Origin: Terrimonas rubra | GTDB taxonomy: Bacteria; Bacteroidota; Bacteroidia; Chitinophagales; Chitinophagaceae | Direction of reading: 5' to 3' | Assembly (NCBI RefSeq): GCF_042686025.1 | Contig: NZ_JBHUOZ010000001.1 | Location: 744,001-808,000 of the forward strand | Length of the DNA stretch: 64,000 bases | Shown here: piece by piece, positions 27,230 to 36,047 of the stretch | How the letters are laid out: each line of letters begins with the position of its first letter | Numbering within the stretch: position 1 is the stretch's first letter | The notes under the pieces: model-generated | The model's input: only the letters and a program-made list of their open reading frames with translations | Told to the model about the DNA's origin: nothing | Databases searched by the model: none | Made by a program: the position numbers and the translations under genes

Positions 27230-27688
27230 ATGCAGCACTCTATTCAGGAAAATACAACCACACCATCCACTAAATGGTACGGGCAGATCAAATACATGGT
27301 CGTGGGCATTTTATTCGGTATTGTTTTCGTTAAGGCCGAGATCATCAGCTGGTTTCGTATACAGGAAATGTTCCGCCTGCAATCCTTTCACATGTATGGC
27401 ATTATCGGCAGCGCCATTGCCGTAGGCATGTTATCGGTATGGTTAATCAAAAAGTTCAACATTAAAACCATAGATGGCGAACCGGTCACCTTCTCCAAAA
27501 AACAATTCACCAAAGGAAATATCTATGGCGGGGTATTATTTGGTTTTGGCTGGGCCATTACCGGCGCCTGCCCCGGACCATTGTTTGCCCAGATAGGCAC
27601 CGGCGCTACCGTTATCATTGTTACTTTGTTAAGCGCAATTGCAGGTACCTGGGTATACGGACGTTTTAAAGACAGCCTGCCCCATTAA
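27230..27688 (+). CDS. YeeE/YedE family transporter, C-terminal half-protein (DUF6691)
   Basis: From ATG 27230 (MQHSIQENTTTPSTKWYGQI) the product has 152 residues and four membrane segments. GWAITGACPGPLFAQIG near residue 112 carries the second conserved Cys of the family. Upstream frame extension to 27131 overlaps the partner gene and is rejected. The two half-proteins most likely assemble into one membrane channel for thiosulfate or another reduced sulfur compound. Confidence 0.88.
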   Translation: MQHSIQENTTTPSTKWYGQIKYMVVGILFGIVFVKAEIISWFRIQEMFRLQSFHMYGIIGSAIAVGMLSVWLIKKFNIKTIDGEPVTFSKKQFTKGNIYGGVLFGFGWAITGACPGPLFAQIGTGATVIIVTLLSAIAGTWVYGRFKDSLPH

Positions 27689-27700
27689 CAGGCAGTACAA

Positions 27701-27708
27701 TATATTTG
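27701..27708 (+). promoter_or_regulatory. -7 box upstream of the hydroxyacyl-CoA dehydrogenase gene
   Basis: TATATTTG matches TAnnTTTG exactly and lies 16 bases before ATG 27725. It is downstream of the stop of the transporter gene, so the dehydrogenase gene has its own promoter. Confidence 0.5.
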
Positions 27709-27724
27709 CAGCAATACAGGCTAT

Positions 27725-28570
27725 ATGACTATACAGACTATTTGTGTTTGCGGTGCCGGCACCATGGGTAGCGGCATTGCCCAGGTAGCCGCAACAGCGG
27801 GCTTTACCACCTTATTGTACGATGTAAATGCGGATATGCTGCAAAAGGCAAAAGCTGGTATAGAAGGCAGCCTGCAAAAACTGGTGTCAAAAGAAAAGAT
27901 CACTCCGGACCAGCAACAACAAACCATCGGCCGGCTAAGGTATATAACAGATATCAACCAATGTATTGCCGAAGTATTTATTGAAGCTATCGTAGAAAAA
28001 ATGGAAGTGAAACTATCGCTTTTTAACCAGTTAGCCGGTATCAATACCCCCGAAACTATTTTCGCTTCCAACACTTCCTCCTTATCCATCACCCGGCTGG
28101 CCGCACAAATAAGTCACCCGGAGCGTGTAGTGGGTTTACATTTTTTCAACCCAGCTCCTTTAATGAAACTGGTGGAAGTAGTGAAAACAGAATTCAATAC
28201 GACAGCAACCATTACCCAAATGGAAGCGCTGGTAAACACCATGCAAAAAACACCGGTAGTTTGTAAGGACTCTCCCGGGTTTATTGTGAACCGTGTGGCC
28301 CGCCCCTATTATATCGAGGCCCTACGACTGGCCGAAGAAGGGCTGGCCGATTTTGCACAAATAGATGAACTGATGGAAAGCACCGGCTTTAAAATGGGAC
28401 CCTTTGCATTAATGGACCTGATCGGCAACGATATTAATTACGCTGTAAGCTGCTCGGTATACGAACAACTGCAGCAACCCGAACGCCTGAAACCATCCTA
28501 TATACAGGAGGAAAAAGTGAAAAAAGGGGAGCTGGGTCGTAAATCCGGTAAGGGTTATTACAACTATTAA
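27725..28570 (+). CDS. 3-hydroxyacyl-CoA (3-hydroxybutyryl-CoA) dehydrogenase
   Basis: This 281-residue protein oxidises 3-hydroxyacyl-CoA to 3-ketoacyl-CoA with NAD(P). The Rossmann motif GAGTMGSGIAQ is at residues 9-19, the catalytic His-Glu region at HFFNPAPLMKLVEVV near 138, and SPGFIVNRVARP near 180 opens the C-terminal dimerisation domain. It is the single-domain form (FadB-type dehydrogenase without hydratase). Whether it acts in fatty-acid breakdown or in butyryl-CoA synthesis is not shown by the context. Confidence 0.93.
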   Translation: MTIQTICVCGAGTMGSGIAQVAATAGFTTLLYDVNADMLQKAKAGIEGSLQKLVSKEKITPDQQQQTIGRLRYITDINQCIAEVFIEAIVEKMEVKLSLFNQLAGINTPETIFASNTSSLSITRLAAQISHPERVVGLHFFNPAPLMKLVEVVKTEFNTTATITQMEALVNTMQKTPVVCKDSPGFIVNRVARPYYIEALRLAEEGLADFAQIDELMESTGFKMGPFALMDLIGNDINYAVSCSVYEQLQQPERLKPSYIQEEKVKKGELGRKSGKGYYNY

Positions 28571-28642
28571 TAATTTAGCAAGGGGGGACAGGTAAGTTGA
28601 ACTATCTTCGCGGCAGTTTTAATAAATCAACACCCTCAATTT

Positions 28643-29641
28643 TTGGCAACTGTACTTGTAACAGGCGGGACCGGTTTTTTAGGCGGTTATATTTTACTTC
28701 AGTTATTGGAGAAGGGGTATGCCGTTAAAGCACTGCGCCGCTCAGCCAATCTTCCAACACATATTCAACCGCATTTACTGGAAAAAGTACAATGGATCGA
28801 TGGGGATATACTGGATGTGGTATCCTTACAGGAAGCCATGGAGGAGGTTGACTATATCATTCACAGCGCCGCAGTGGTATCCTTTGCCAAAAAGGATAAA
28901 CAGCGTATGATGAAGATCAATGTAGAGGGAACGGCCAATGTAGTGAATATGGCATTGGACAGCAATGTAAAAAAACTGGTCTATATCAGTTCAGTAGCAG
29001 CACTGGGCCGCACATTACATGGCGAAACAGTAAGTGAAGAAAAAAAATGGGAAGAAAATAAACTCACCACCAGCTACGCCAAAAGTAAAAACAAGGCCGA
29101 GATGGAAGTTTGGCGCGGCATGGCTGAAGGGCTTGACGCGGTGATTCTAAACCCATCCACCATACTGGGCTTCGGCGACTGGAATACCGGCAGCAGCGCC
29201 ATCTTTAAAAATGTATACAAAGAGTTTCCCTGGTACAGCAAAGGCATGAACGGCTTTGTAGATGTGGAAGATGTAGCCAAAGCTGCTATCCTGTTAATGG
29301 AATCGGATATTACTGAACAACGTTATATTGTGAACGGTGATAACTGGACTTTTAAGCAGCTGTTAGATACTATTGCACAAGCCCTTGGTAAAAAACCTCC
29401 GCATAAAGAAGCTACTCCCTTTATTGCCGGCCTGGCCTGGCGTATGGCCTGGTTAAAGGCAAAACTTACCGGTGGTAAGGCTTTTCTTACCAGGGAAAGC
29501 GCCCGTGTGGCCCAAAGCAATACCAGCTTTACCAACAGTAAAATCTTAAACGCATTACCCGGTTTTAATTTTACACCTTTAGCCGAATCAATTGCCCGTG
29601 CCGGTAAAAAATACCTGCAGCTGGCAGCCGGTAAAGTATAA
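28643..29641 (+). CDS. NAD-dependent epimerase/dehydratase-like extended SDR
   Basis: The 332-residue protein has the extended SDR pattern TGGTGFLGGYI (7-17), a catalytic YAKSK near residue 144 and a C-terminal substrate-binding part. The start is TTG at 28643; TATCTTCG (28605) is a near match to the -7 box just upstream. Such enzymes act on dihydroflavonol-like, steroid-like or nucleotide-sugar substrates, and the substrate cannot be chosen here. It resembles the gene at 48826-49821 in the same subfamily. Confidence 0.88.
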   Translation: MATVLVTGGTGFLGGYILLQLLEKGYAVKALRRSANLPTHIQPHLLEKVQWIDGDILDVVSLQEAMEEVDYIIHSAAVVSFAKKDKQRMMKINVEGTANVVNMALDSNVKKLVYISSVAALGRTLHGETVSEEKKWEENKLTTSYAKSKNKAEMEVWRGMAEGLDAVILNPSTILGFGDWNTGSSAIFKNVYKEFPWYSKGMNGFVDVEDVAKAAILLMESDITEQRYIVNGDNWTFKQLLDTIAQALGKKPPHKEATPFIAGLAWRMAWLKAKLTGGKAFLTRESARVAQSNTSFTNSKILNALPGFNFTPLAESIARAGKKYLQLAAGKV

Positions 29642-29708
29642 CCCGCCATACTCTGGCAACGCTGCCCGGTTATTTTATTTATAGTATCTTTATCACTAAT
29701 CGTTTTCT

Positions 29709-30782
29709 ATGAACAAACTATTCCTGTTAGGTTTATTAGCGGCTTGTTGTATAGCCACGCCTGCCCTTTCGCAAATTACCATTACCGGTAAAATTGTTGA
29801 CTCTCTTACCCGCGAACCCCTGCCTGGCGCCAGCGTGTTTGCACAAAACACAACGCTCGGCACCACCTCTACCAAAGAAGGACAATTTTCATTAACCTTA
29901 AAATCCGGCGGTTACGATCTTATCTTTTCTTTCACCGGTTACGAGCATAAAACCATTGCTATTACCGACAATAAAAACATTACCCTGGAAATTGCTTTAT
30001 TAAAACAGGATAAAGCCATGGATGAAGTGGTGATACAAAGCAGTAACGAAGTAATGGACGGCTGGGAAAAGTATGGCGATTTTTTCATCAGCCAGTTTAT
30101 TGGCTCCACGCCGTTTGCAGCTAACTGTACTATTATGAACAAGGATGTAGTACGTTTCTTTTATTACCGCCGTACCGATAAGCTGAAAGTACTGGCCACC
30201 GAGCCGCTTGTTATAAACAACGAGGCCCTGGGCTACGACCTGCAATACAAACTGGATTCATTTGTGTACCATTATAAAACCAATATCAGCTCTTACCGCG
30301 GCACCTGTTTTTATACGGAGAAATTGGGTACGGTGAGCCAGGCTATGAACTGGAAGGCCAACCGCGAAAAAGCTTATTTCGGCTCACGCATGCACTTTCT
30401 GCGGTCGGTATACGACAGTACGTTAAAAGAGTCGGGCTTTAATGTAAGCCTGCTGGACGAAACTGATAAAACCCGGTTCTTGTTATTGCTGAAACCCCTG
30501 GATACAAAATATTACGAGGTGGTGGATTCGCTGGATGAGGTGGAATTATTTTACCCGCAAAAAGCCAGCATCACTTATATTAAAGCCGTACCCGAAAACA
30601 GTTATTTAGAACAATTTAAATTACCGAAGGATGTAGGAGTGCAGGTTTCCTATGTAGATATTTTAGAACCACTTTTGATTAAACAGAACGGGTATTATTA
30701 CGAACAAAAAAACTGGATCAACCAGGGATATTGGAGCTGGAAGAATATAGCGGACCAGTTGCCTTACGACTACCTGCCTTAA
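29709..30782 (+). CDS. secreted CarboxypepD_reg-like domain protein
   Basis: After a signal peptide (MNKLFLLGLLAACCIATPALSQ) residues 24-105 form a carboxypeptidase-D regulatory-like beta sandwich (ITGKIVDSLTREPLPGASVF), a domain found at the start of TonB-dependent receptors and in other Bacteroidota surface proteins. Here it is followed by an unrelated 250-residue region, rich in aromatic residues, that I do not recognise and that lacks a barrel pattern. A long palindromic terminator follows the gene. Confidence 0.8.
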   Translation: MNKLFLLGLLAACCIATPALSQITITGKIVDSLTREPLPGASVFAQNTTLGTTSTKEGQFSLTLKSGGYDLIFSFTGYEHKTIAITDNKNITLEIALLKQDKAMDEVVIQSSNEVMDGWEKYGDFFISQFIGSTPFAANCTIMNKDVVRFFYYRRTDKLKVLATEPLVINNEALGYDLQYKLDSFVYHYKTNISSYRGTCFYTEKLGTVSQAMNWKANREKAYFGSRMHFLRSVYDSTLKESGFNVSLLDETDKTRFLLLLKPLDTKYYEVVDSLDEVELFYPQKASITYIKAVPENSYLEQFKLPKDVGVQVSYVDILEPLLIKQNGYYYEQKNWINQGYWSWKNIADQLPYDYLP

Positions 30783-30796
30783 AATTTATTTTTATT

Positions 30797-30852
30797 AAAA
30801 AGCCTTTGTATCCTGCGCCGGCCAATAGGTGTGCAGTATACAAAGGCTTTTT
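30797..30852. terminator. bidirectional terminator between two convergent genes
   Basis: Arms 30797-30811 and 30838-30852 (AAAAAGCCTTTGTAT and its reverse complement) form a 15-bp stem with A- and T-tracts built in, so both the CarboxypepD_reg-like gene and the lpxD-like gene could end here. Confidence 0.75.
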
Positions 30853-30867
30853 GTTTTATGCAGCCGT

Positions 30868-31815
30868 TTACTTTTTATCCACCACTTTACTCCATAATTC
30901 CGGGATACGTTTTACCCAAACCAGCTCTTTCATTTTTTCTTTGGCTTCCATAATGGGTGTGCCAAAATATACTTTACCGCCGGCAACATCAGATGGTACG
31001 CCGCTCTGCGCATTAATTACGGCCCCTTTGCCAATAGTAAGTGTTTTGCTTACCCCTACCTGTCCCCACAGTATTACTTCATCCTCAATTACACAGGCAC
31101 CGGCAATACCTACCTGGGCAGCAAACAAACAGTTTTTACCTACAGTAGTATCATGGCCAATATGTACCATATTATCCATTTTAGTGCCGGCACCTATTAA
31201 AGTATCGGCAGTTACGCCCCGGTCAATGGTACAGCCTGCTCCTATTTCCACACCATCCTCAATCACCACACGGCCGCAACTTTTCATTTTTTTATAGTGA
31301 ATATCGCGGTTGGTTTTTTTATTGTAGTAAAAGGCATCGCTGCCAATAACAGTGCCGGCCTGTATCACTACATCATTACCCAGTACGCAATAATCCAGAA
31401 TAGTTACCCCGGGATGTATGATACAGTTGGTACCGATCTGCACATGGTTACCTATAAATGCATTGGGCATGATCACTGTGCCCTCGCCAATTACAGCCGT
31501 ATCACTCACCGGTTTGGTCGATGGTAAAAATGGACGGTAGTGTTCTACAATTTTCAAATACGCTTCAAAGGGTTCATCTACCACCAATATGGCCTTGCCT
31601 TCCGGTATATCTACCTGTTTATTAATTATAATAAAACTGGCAGCCGATTTTAAACAGGTGTCATAATATTTGGGATGGTCGACAAACACCAGGTCACCTT
31701 CTTCTACTTTATGTATTTCATTTATTCCTTTTGCAAATGCGGTAGTATTACCGTGCACGGTAGCACCAATCAACTCTCCTATAAATGCAAGCGAAACCGG
31801 TTTATCAAATTGCAT
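30868..31815 (-). CDS. LpxD-like UDP-3-O-acylglucosamine N-acyltransferase
   Basis: LpxD transfers a 3-hydroxyacyl chain in lipid A synthesis. The 315-residue protein has the N-terminal uridine-binding domain (about 1-100) and then hexapeptide repeats forming a left-handed beta helix (GEGTVIMPNAFIGNHVQIG onward). The probable active-site His lies in RDIHYKKM near residue 183. It is shorter than E. coli LpxD (341) at the C-terminus. Bacteroidota genomes often keep two lpxD-like genes, so this may be a second paralogue with a different acyl acceptor. Confidence 0.85.
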   Translation of the reverse strand: MQFDKPVSLAFIGELIGATVHGNTTAFAKGINEIHKVEEGDLVFVDHPKYYDTCLKSAASFIIINKQVDIPEGKAILVVDEPFEAYLKIVEHYRPFLPSTKPVSDTAVIGEGTVIMPNAFIGNHVQIGTNCIIHPGVTILDYCVLGNDVVIQAGTVIGSDAFYYNKKTNRDIHYKKMKSCGRVVIEDGVEIGAGCTIDRGVTADTLIGAGTKMDNMVHIGHDTTVGKNCLFAAQVGIAGACVIEDEVILWGQVGVSKTLTIGKGAVINAQSGVPSDVAGGKVYFGTPIMEAKEKMKELVWVKRIPELWSKVVDKK

Positions 31816-32012
31816 AGTGTTATAATTTATCCGGCAAAGTTAATAGGCATAGCAACGTCGATGTACATGTTTTATTCATCTATTTTTCCGGGAAGCTGTT
31901 AAAAACACCCGGTTTTATAAAAAAAAATTTTGCCTGTTTTTACCCTACCCGACAGGTGGATAAATACAAACCCTGACATACAATTACCGGTATAAAAAAC
32001 TTACATCATACT

Positions 32013-32180
32013 ATGCCTTCACAAAACATCATCTCATACAACCCTTATTTCATCAATGTTTCAGCGTATTGGTTTATAACTGTTGTAATAGTTATTGCTT
32101 ATACATTGTTTACAGCAGGTTATAAAAGCTATGCGTTTTTAACGGTTTTTACGGCCGGCCTTATCCACACCTTTCCATAA
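32013..32180 (+). CDS. possible 55-residue membrane micro-protein
   Basis: ATG to TAA encodes 55 residues beginning MPSQNIISYNPYFINV. Two hydrophobic stretches (residues 20-34 and 38-50) could span a membrane twice. I find no known family and no clear ribosome signal, which is normal for this phylum. Codon use is not distinctive, so it may be a chance frame in a long intergenic gap. Confidence 0.35.
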   Translation: MPSQNIISYNPYFINVSAYWFITVVIVIAYTLFTAGYKSYAFLTVFTAGLIHTFP

Positions 32181-32239
32181 AATGTGAATAAAATAGTTTG
32201 AAAATATTTTTTAGATAGAAGAAATTATATTTAATATTG

Positions 32240-32316
32240 TGTAGGGAAATTTATTTCCCTGTACTTACTAACCCATCTATATAATAATCCTCTCAGTTTT
32301 CTGAGAGGATTTTTTG
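32240..32316 (+). ncRNA. candidate small RNA with terminator
   Basis: Two hairpins in a row, GGGAAA-TTTA-TTTCCC and ATCCTCTCAG-TTTT-CTGAGAGGAT, the second followed by a T run (32287-32315), lie just behind TAATATTG, one base off the -7 box. With no gene between, this looks like a short transcript. It could instead be the 3' end of the message for the micro-ORF at 32013. Confidence 0.35.
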
Positions 32317-32565
32317 TTATTACTATTCCATGTTTTCAATATGGCAACTCTATACTTATCACCATCTTTCAGGATGATGCTCTTTTAGTAAACCCGGTAT
32401 TATAGTTTCATAAAACCTAACCCTTATCATTGTATATGATACTATATGCCAGGCGGCCGTCGCCGGAGCTTGGGTATAAAGACCTGTGTAAAGCCCGCCA
32501 AACAACAAACAGAATATGATTGCTAAACCAAGCTATACATTATCTTTACAAAAACTACCTTACGT

Positions 32566-33441
32566 ATGTTAAAATCAATGACCGGCTTTGGCAGGCACGA
32601 ACAGTCCATAGGAGATAAAACATTTTTAGTGGACATCAAATCTTTAAACGGAAAACAATTTGACCTGTCCTTAAAAATGCCGGCCATTTTAAAACCATTT
32701 GAATTTGACATCCGCCGTTTGTTATCAGAAAATCTTTTACGCGGCACGGTAGATTGTACCATCAGTTTAAAAGATACCGGCACCGCAAAACCGGTTACCA
32801 TTAATACCAGCCTGGCCAAAGCCTACTATCAGCCGCTGGCCGACCTGGCTGCCACCCTCAACCTGGACACATCACAGATACTGAGCACCCTGATCAAAAT
32901 GCCGGAAGTAATTACCCCCAGCAGCGAAACCCTTACCGATGAGGAGTGGGCACAATTACAAACCGTGATCAGTACCGCTATCGATAATATCAATAACCAC
33001 CGCTTAAACGAAGGCGCTTCCCTGGAAAACGACCTGCTTACCCGTATCACTAATATTGAACACTGGCAGCAGGAGATCATTAAACTCGAGCCGCTACGTC
33101 AAAAGAAAATAAGAGACGGCATTGTAAAGATCCTGGAAGAAAGAGTAGGTAAAGAGAACTACGACGAAAACAGGCTGGAGCAGGAACTGATCTATTACAT
33201 TGAAAAAATTGATATCAGCGAAGAGCAGGTGCGTTTACTGAACCATTGCAGTTATTTCAAAACCATTTTGCAGGAAGCCGACGACAGCAAAGGCAAAAAG
33301 TTATCCTTTGTATTACAGGAGGTGGGCCGCGAAATAAATACCACCGGCTCCAAAGCTTACGACTCGGCCATTCAGAAAATGGTGGTGATGATGAAGGATG
33401 AACTGGAGAAAGCCAAGGAGCAGATATTAAATGTACTGTAA
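32566..33441 (+). CDS. YicC/YloC family endoribonuclease
   Basis: The 291-residue protein opens with MLKSMTGFGRHE, the invariant start of the YicC family, and ends with its DUF1732 domain (SKGKKLSFVLQEVGREINT then GSKAYDS). YicC-type enzymes are hydrolytic endoribonucleases that act on RNA. ATG 32566 is confirmed by the conserved N-terminus. It stands alone before a 240-base gap with no gene. Confidence 0.93.
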   Translation: MLKSMTGFGRHEQSIGDKTFLVDIKSLNGKQFDLSLKMPAILKPFEFDIRRLLSENLLRGTVDCTISLKDTGTAKPVTINTSLAKAYYQPLADLAATLNLDTSQILSTLIKMPEVITPSSETLTDEEWAQLQTVISTAIDNINNHRLNEGASLENDLLTRITNIEHWQQEIIKLEPLRQKKIRDGIVKILEERVGKENYDENRLEQELIYYIEKIDISEEQVRLLNHCSYFKTILQEADDSKGKKLSFVLQEVGREINTTGSKAYDSAIQKMVVMMKDELEKAKEQILNVL

Positions 33442-33657
33442 TACCCTGTTAGCTGGTGATTATAGTATGAGTATCTGTCAATAAGTACTTAGCCATAAGT
33501 TGTCGGGTATTTTGATACAGCATTCAGGAGTGAAGAGGTTTCCGCCCCTAACATTATTGCCGGGGCGCTGCGCAACCGGGATGCCATGAAAAACCGCAGC
33601 CGGCATTAAAATTATTGGCCGGGACGTAAAAAAAGTAAACAATTAAACTGCCCGTTA
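33442..33657. other. intergenic spacer before gldH
   Basis: About 215 bases with no gene or repeat that I can see. Only the gldH -7 box stands at its right end. Confidence 0.5.
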
Positions 33658-33665
33658 TACTTTTG
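33658..33665 (+). promoter_or_regulatory. -7 box upstream of gldH
   Basis: TACTTTTG matches TAnnTTTG exactly, 18 bases before the start of gldH. No good TTG element lies at the usual distance. Confidence 0.5.
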
Positions 33666-33683
33666 CAATAAACAATTACCACG

Positions 33684-34160
33684 TTGAAAAAATATTTACC
33701 CGTTTTATCAGGACTGGCATTACTGGCCGTTTGTTTAACATCGTGTCAAACTGTTGATTTATACGAAAAGTGGGCTACCATGCCAAAGCAGGAATGGAAA
33801 AGCAATTTCATACCCTCGTTTAAGTTTACGATTAAGGACACCACCGTTCCCTACCAGTTATATGTTGTATTACGCCATACGCAACAATACAATTACAACA
33901 ATATATATGTTAATGTTTGGGCAAAAGGTCCGCAACAGGATAGCGCCGTAAACATTCAGCAGGATCTGTTGTTAGCTACTAACGAAAAGGGCTGGCTGGG
34001 CCAGGGTATGGACGATATTTACAGTCACATGATAAAACTGGGTGACCCCATATTACTGAAAGCCGGCGATTATGAATTTAAGCTGGAACAAATAATGCGT
34101 GAAGACCCGCTGAAGCATGTATTAGATGCCGGCATACGCATTGAAAAAACTGGCATGTAA
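33684..34160 (+). CDS. gldH: gliding motility lipoprotein GldH
   Basis: The 158-residue protein matches GldH in length and sequence: lipobox LTSC (Cys21), then the beta-rich domain with VLRHTQQYNYNNIYVNVW near residue 63 and a C-terminal KLEQIMREDPL. GldH is a Bacteroidota lipoprotein needed for gliding and for type IX secretion-linked surface motility in Flavobacterium. The start is TTG at 33684, giving a normal signal peptide. The two-component genes behind it are 20 bases away. Confidence 0.9.
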   Translation: MKKYLPVLSGLALLAVCLTSCQTVDLYEKWATMPKQEWKSNFIPSFKFTIKDTTVPYQLYVVLRHTQQYNYNNIYVNVWAKGPQQDSAVNIQQDLLLATNEKGWLGQGMDDIYSHMIKLGDPILLKAGDYEFKLEQIMREDPLKHVLDAGIRIEKTGM

Positions 34161-34180
34161 TACCCGCATGCTGCAAACAC

Positions 34181-35173
34181 ATGGTTGATAACAGCAAAAG
34201 AAAATTAAAACGGGCTACCATCATTTACTGGATGATGTTAACCTATATTGTAGCCGCCCTGGTTTGGTGGTTTATTTCACTGGAAAGACAGAGCGACTCC
34301 CTGGCCGATTTTAAATACAAACAGTTAAACGCCACAGTTGACAGCACTTCGGCCCCTATTGTTTATTTATATGAACTGAAAGCCATTCAGCAGGAGCGCC
34401 GTAAAAAAACGGCCATGCACCTGAGCGAAGGACTTTTTTTCTTAGCGCTTATCGTTATTACGGGTATTTTTATCTTTCGTTCGGTACGCCGCCAGATCAA
34501 ATGGCAGATACAGCAACAGAATTTTATGATGGCGGTAACCCATGAACTGAAAACGCCTATTGCCATTACCCGCCTTAATTTAGAAACACTACAGAGGTAT
34601 CAGCTGGACCCCGAGAAACAAAAAAAACTCATCAATACGGCGCTGGAAGAAACCTCGCGTTTAAATTTTCTGACCAACAATATCCTGTTATCCTCGCAGC
34701 TGGAAGGCGACGGCTATAAAAATGCGAATGAAGAGCTGGACCTGTCGGACCTGTTAAAAGATTGCCTGGCCGGTTTTGAAAAGCGTTTTCCCGACCGTAA
34801 ATGGGTACAACAGGTACAGGATGATATAGATGTGATCGGTGACCCCCTGTTATTACAACTGCTCATTAATAACCTGCTGGAGAACGCGGTGAAATATTCA
34901 CCCAAAACCGGCGCTATTACTGCCAGCCTGCAGCAGAACGGCGGTTTAAAGCAATTGACCATCAGCGATGAAGGGCCCGGCATTCCCGACGAGGAAAAAC
35001 AAAATATTTTTGAAAAGTTTTACCGTATCGGCAACGAAAACACCCGCAAAGCGCAGGGCACGGGTTTAGGGTTGTATCTTTGTACCAGGATCGCACAATA
35101 TCATAATGCGGACATTTCGGTGACAAATCATAGTCCAAACGGGAGTAGCTTTGTAGTTAATTTTCCGGGTTAG
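34181..35173 (+). CDS. sensor histidine kinase
   Basis: The 330-residue protein has two membrane segments (about 14-34 and 82-100) around a short extracytoplasmic loop, then HisKA with MAVTHELKTPIA (His about 127), an HATPase domain with LLINNLLENAVKYS (N box), ISDEGPGIPDEEK and GTGLGLYL. It follows gldH by 20 bases and precedes the response regulator by 54, so the three may be co-transcribed. The stimulus is unknown. Confidence 0.95.
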   Translation: MVDNSKRKLKRATIIYWMMLTYIVAALVWWFISLERQSDSLADFKYKQLNATVDSTSAPIVYLYELKAIQQERRKKTAMHLSEGLFFLALIVITGIFIFRSVRRQIKWQIQQQNFMMAVTHELKTPIAITRLNLETLQRYQLDPEKQKKLINTALEETSRLNFLTNNILLSSQLEGDGYKNANEELDLSDLLKDCLAGFEKRFPDRKWVQQVQDDIDVIGDPLLLQLLINNLLENAVKYSPKTGAITASLQQNGGLKQLTISDEGPGIPDEEKQNIFEKFYRIGNENTRKAQGTGLGLYLCTRIAQYHNADISVTNHSPNGSSFVVNFPG

Positions 35174-35227
35174 TACATAAGCCCCGTTAATAATTTCAAA
35201 CTTTCATTGCAAAGAACTTTTAGTACC

Positions 35228-35935
35228 ATGAGCGACGATAACAAACCATCTATTTTACTGGTAGAAGACGAACAGAACCTGCACGAGGCATTAAAACTAA
35301 ACCTGGAACTGGAAGGTTATAACGTTACCTCTGCTTACGACGGATCGGCTGCATTACAGACCGTGCAGGGAGAATACTTTGACCTGATTGTACTGGATGT
35401 GATGATACCCGAAGTGGATGGTATTACCGTGGCCGAAACCATACGCATCAGCAATAATGAAGTGCCTATACTGATACTAAGCGCCAAAAACAGCAGTGCT
35501 GATAAAGTACTGGGATTAAAAAAAGGCGCCGACGATTACCTCACCAAACCCTTTAACCTGGAGGAGTTATTGCTGCGTGTAAACAAGCTGATCAATAAGA
35601 ATAAAAAACTACAGGATAAATCAACCCTGGGTAACAGTTATACTTTTGGCAATAACCTGGTTGATTTTAAAGCCCAGGAAGCCACTACTTTTACCGGCGG
35701 TAAAATACAGCTGAGTAAAAAGGAGACCATGCTCTTAAAACTGCTCATTGAGAACAAGAATGAAGTAGTGCCCCGCGAAAAAATATTACAATCCGTTTGG
35801 GGTTATAATGTGTATCCTACTACCCGCACCATCGATAACTTTATTTTAAACTTCCGCAAATACTTCGAAGCCGACAGCCGCAATCCTAAATTCTTTCATT
35901 CGGTACGTGGCGTAGGTTATAAGTATATGGAGTAA
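35228..35935 (+). CDS. OmpR/PhoB-type response regulator
   Basis: I start at ATG 35228 (MSDDNKPSILLVEDEQ), since the TTG at 35207 adds seven residues of poor quality. The 235-residue protein has a receiver domain (VEDEQ, phosphoacceptor in VLDVMIPE, Lys in DYLTKPF) and a C-terminal winged helix (KKETMLLKLLIENKNEVV, TTRTIDNFILNFRKYFEAD, SVRGVGYKYM). It is the partner of the kinase encoded upstream. Confidence 0.95.
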   Translation: MSDDNKPSILLVEDEQNLHEALKLNLELEGYNVTSAYDGSAALQTVQGEYFDLIVLDVMIPEVDGITVAETIRISNNEVPILILSAKNSSADKVLGLKKGADDYLTKPFNLEELLLRVNKLINKNKKLQDKSTLGNSYTFGNNLVDFKAQEATTFTGGKIQLSKKETMLLKLLIENKNEVVPREKILQSVWGYNVYPTTRTIDNFILNFRKYFEADSRNPKFFHSVRGVGYKYME

Positions 35936-36032
35936 AGGTGTAGGGTTCGGGTATAAGCTTTAATGATAAGTCTGCATGATTGTAAACACGTACCCCTATA
36001 CACGCTACCTTTTACCTTTTGCCCTATACCTT
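35935..36032. repeat. dispersed TATACC repeat, inverted pair
   Basis: AAGGTGTAGGG near the start and CCCTATACC near the end face each other, with further CTTTTACC units between. It is the same family as at 9568 and 12494 and covers the spacer before the acetyltransferase gene. Confidence 0.65.
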
Positions 36033-36047
36033 CTATCTTTATGTGCC

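Larger units (their letters stand above)
31816..32565. other. long intergenic region with a micro-ORF and a candidate sRNA
   Basis: A/T-rich, with the 55-codon frame at 32013-32180 and hairpins at 32240-32315 listed separately. The rest (32316-32565) shows no gene. Confidence 0.6.
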
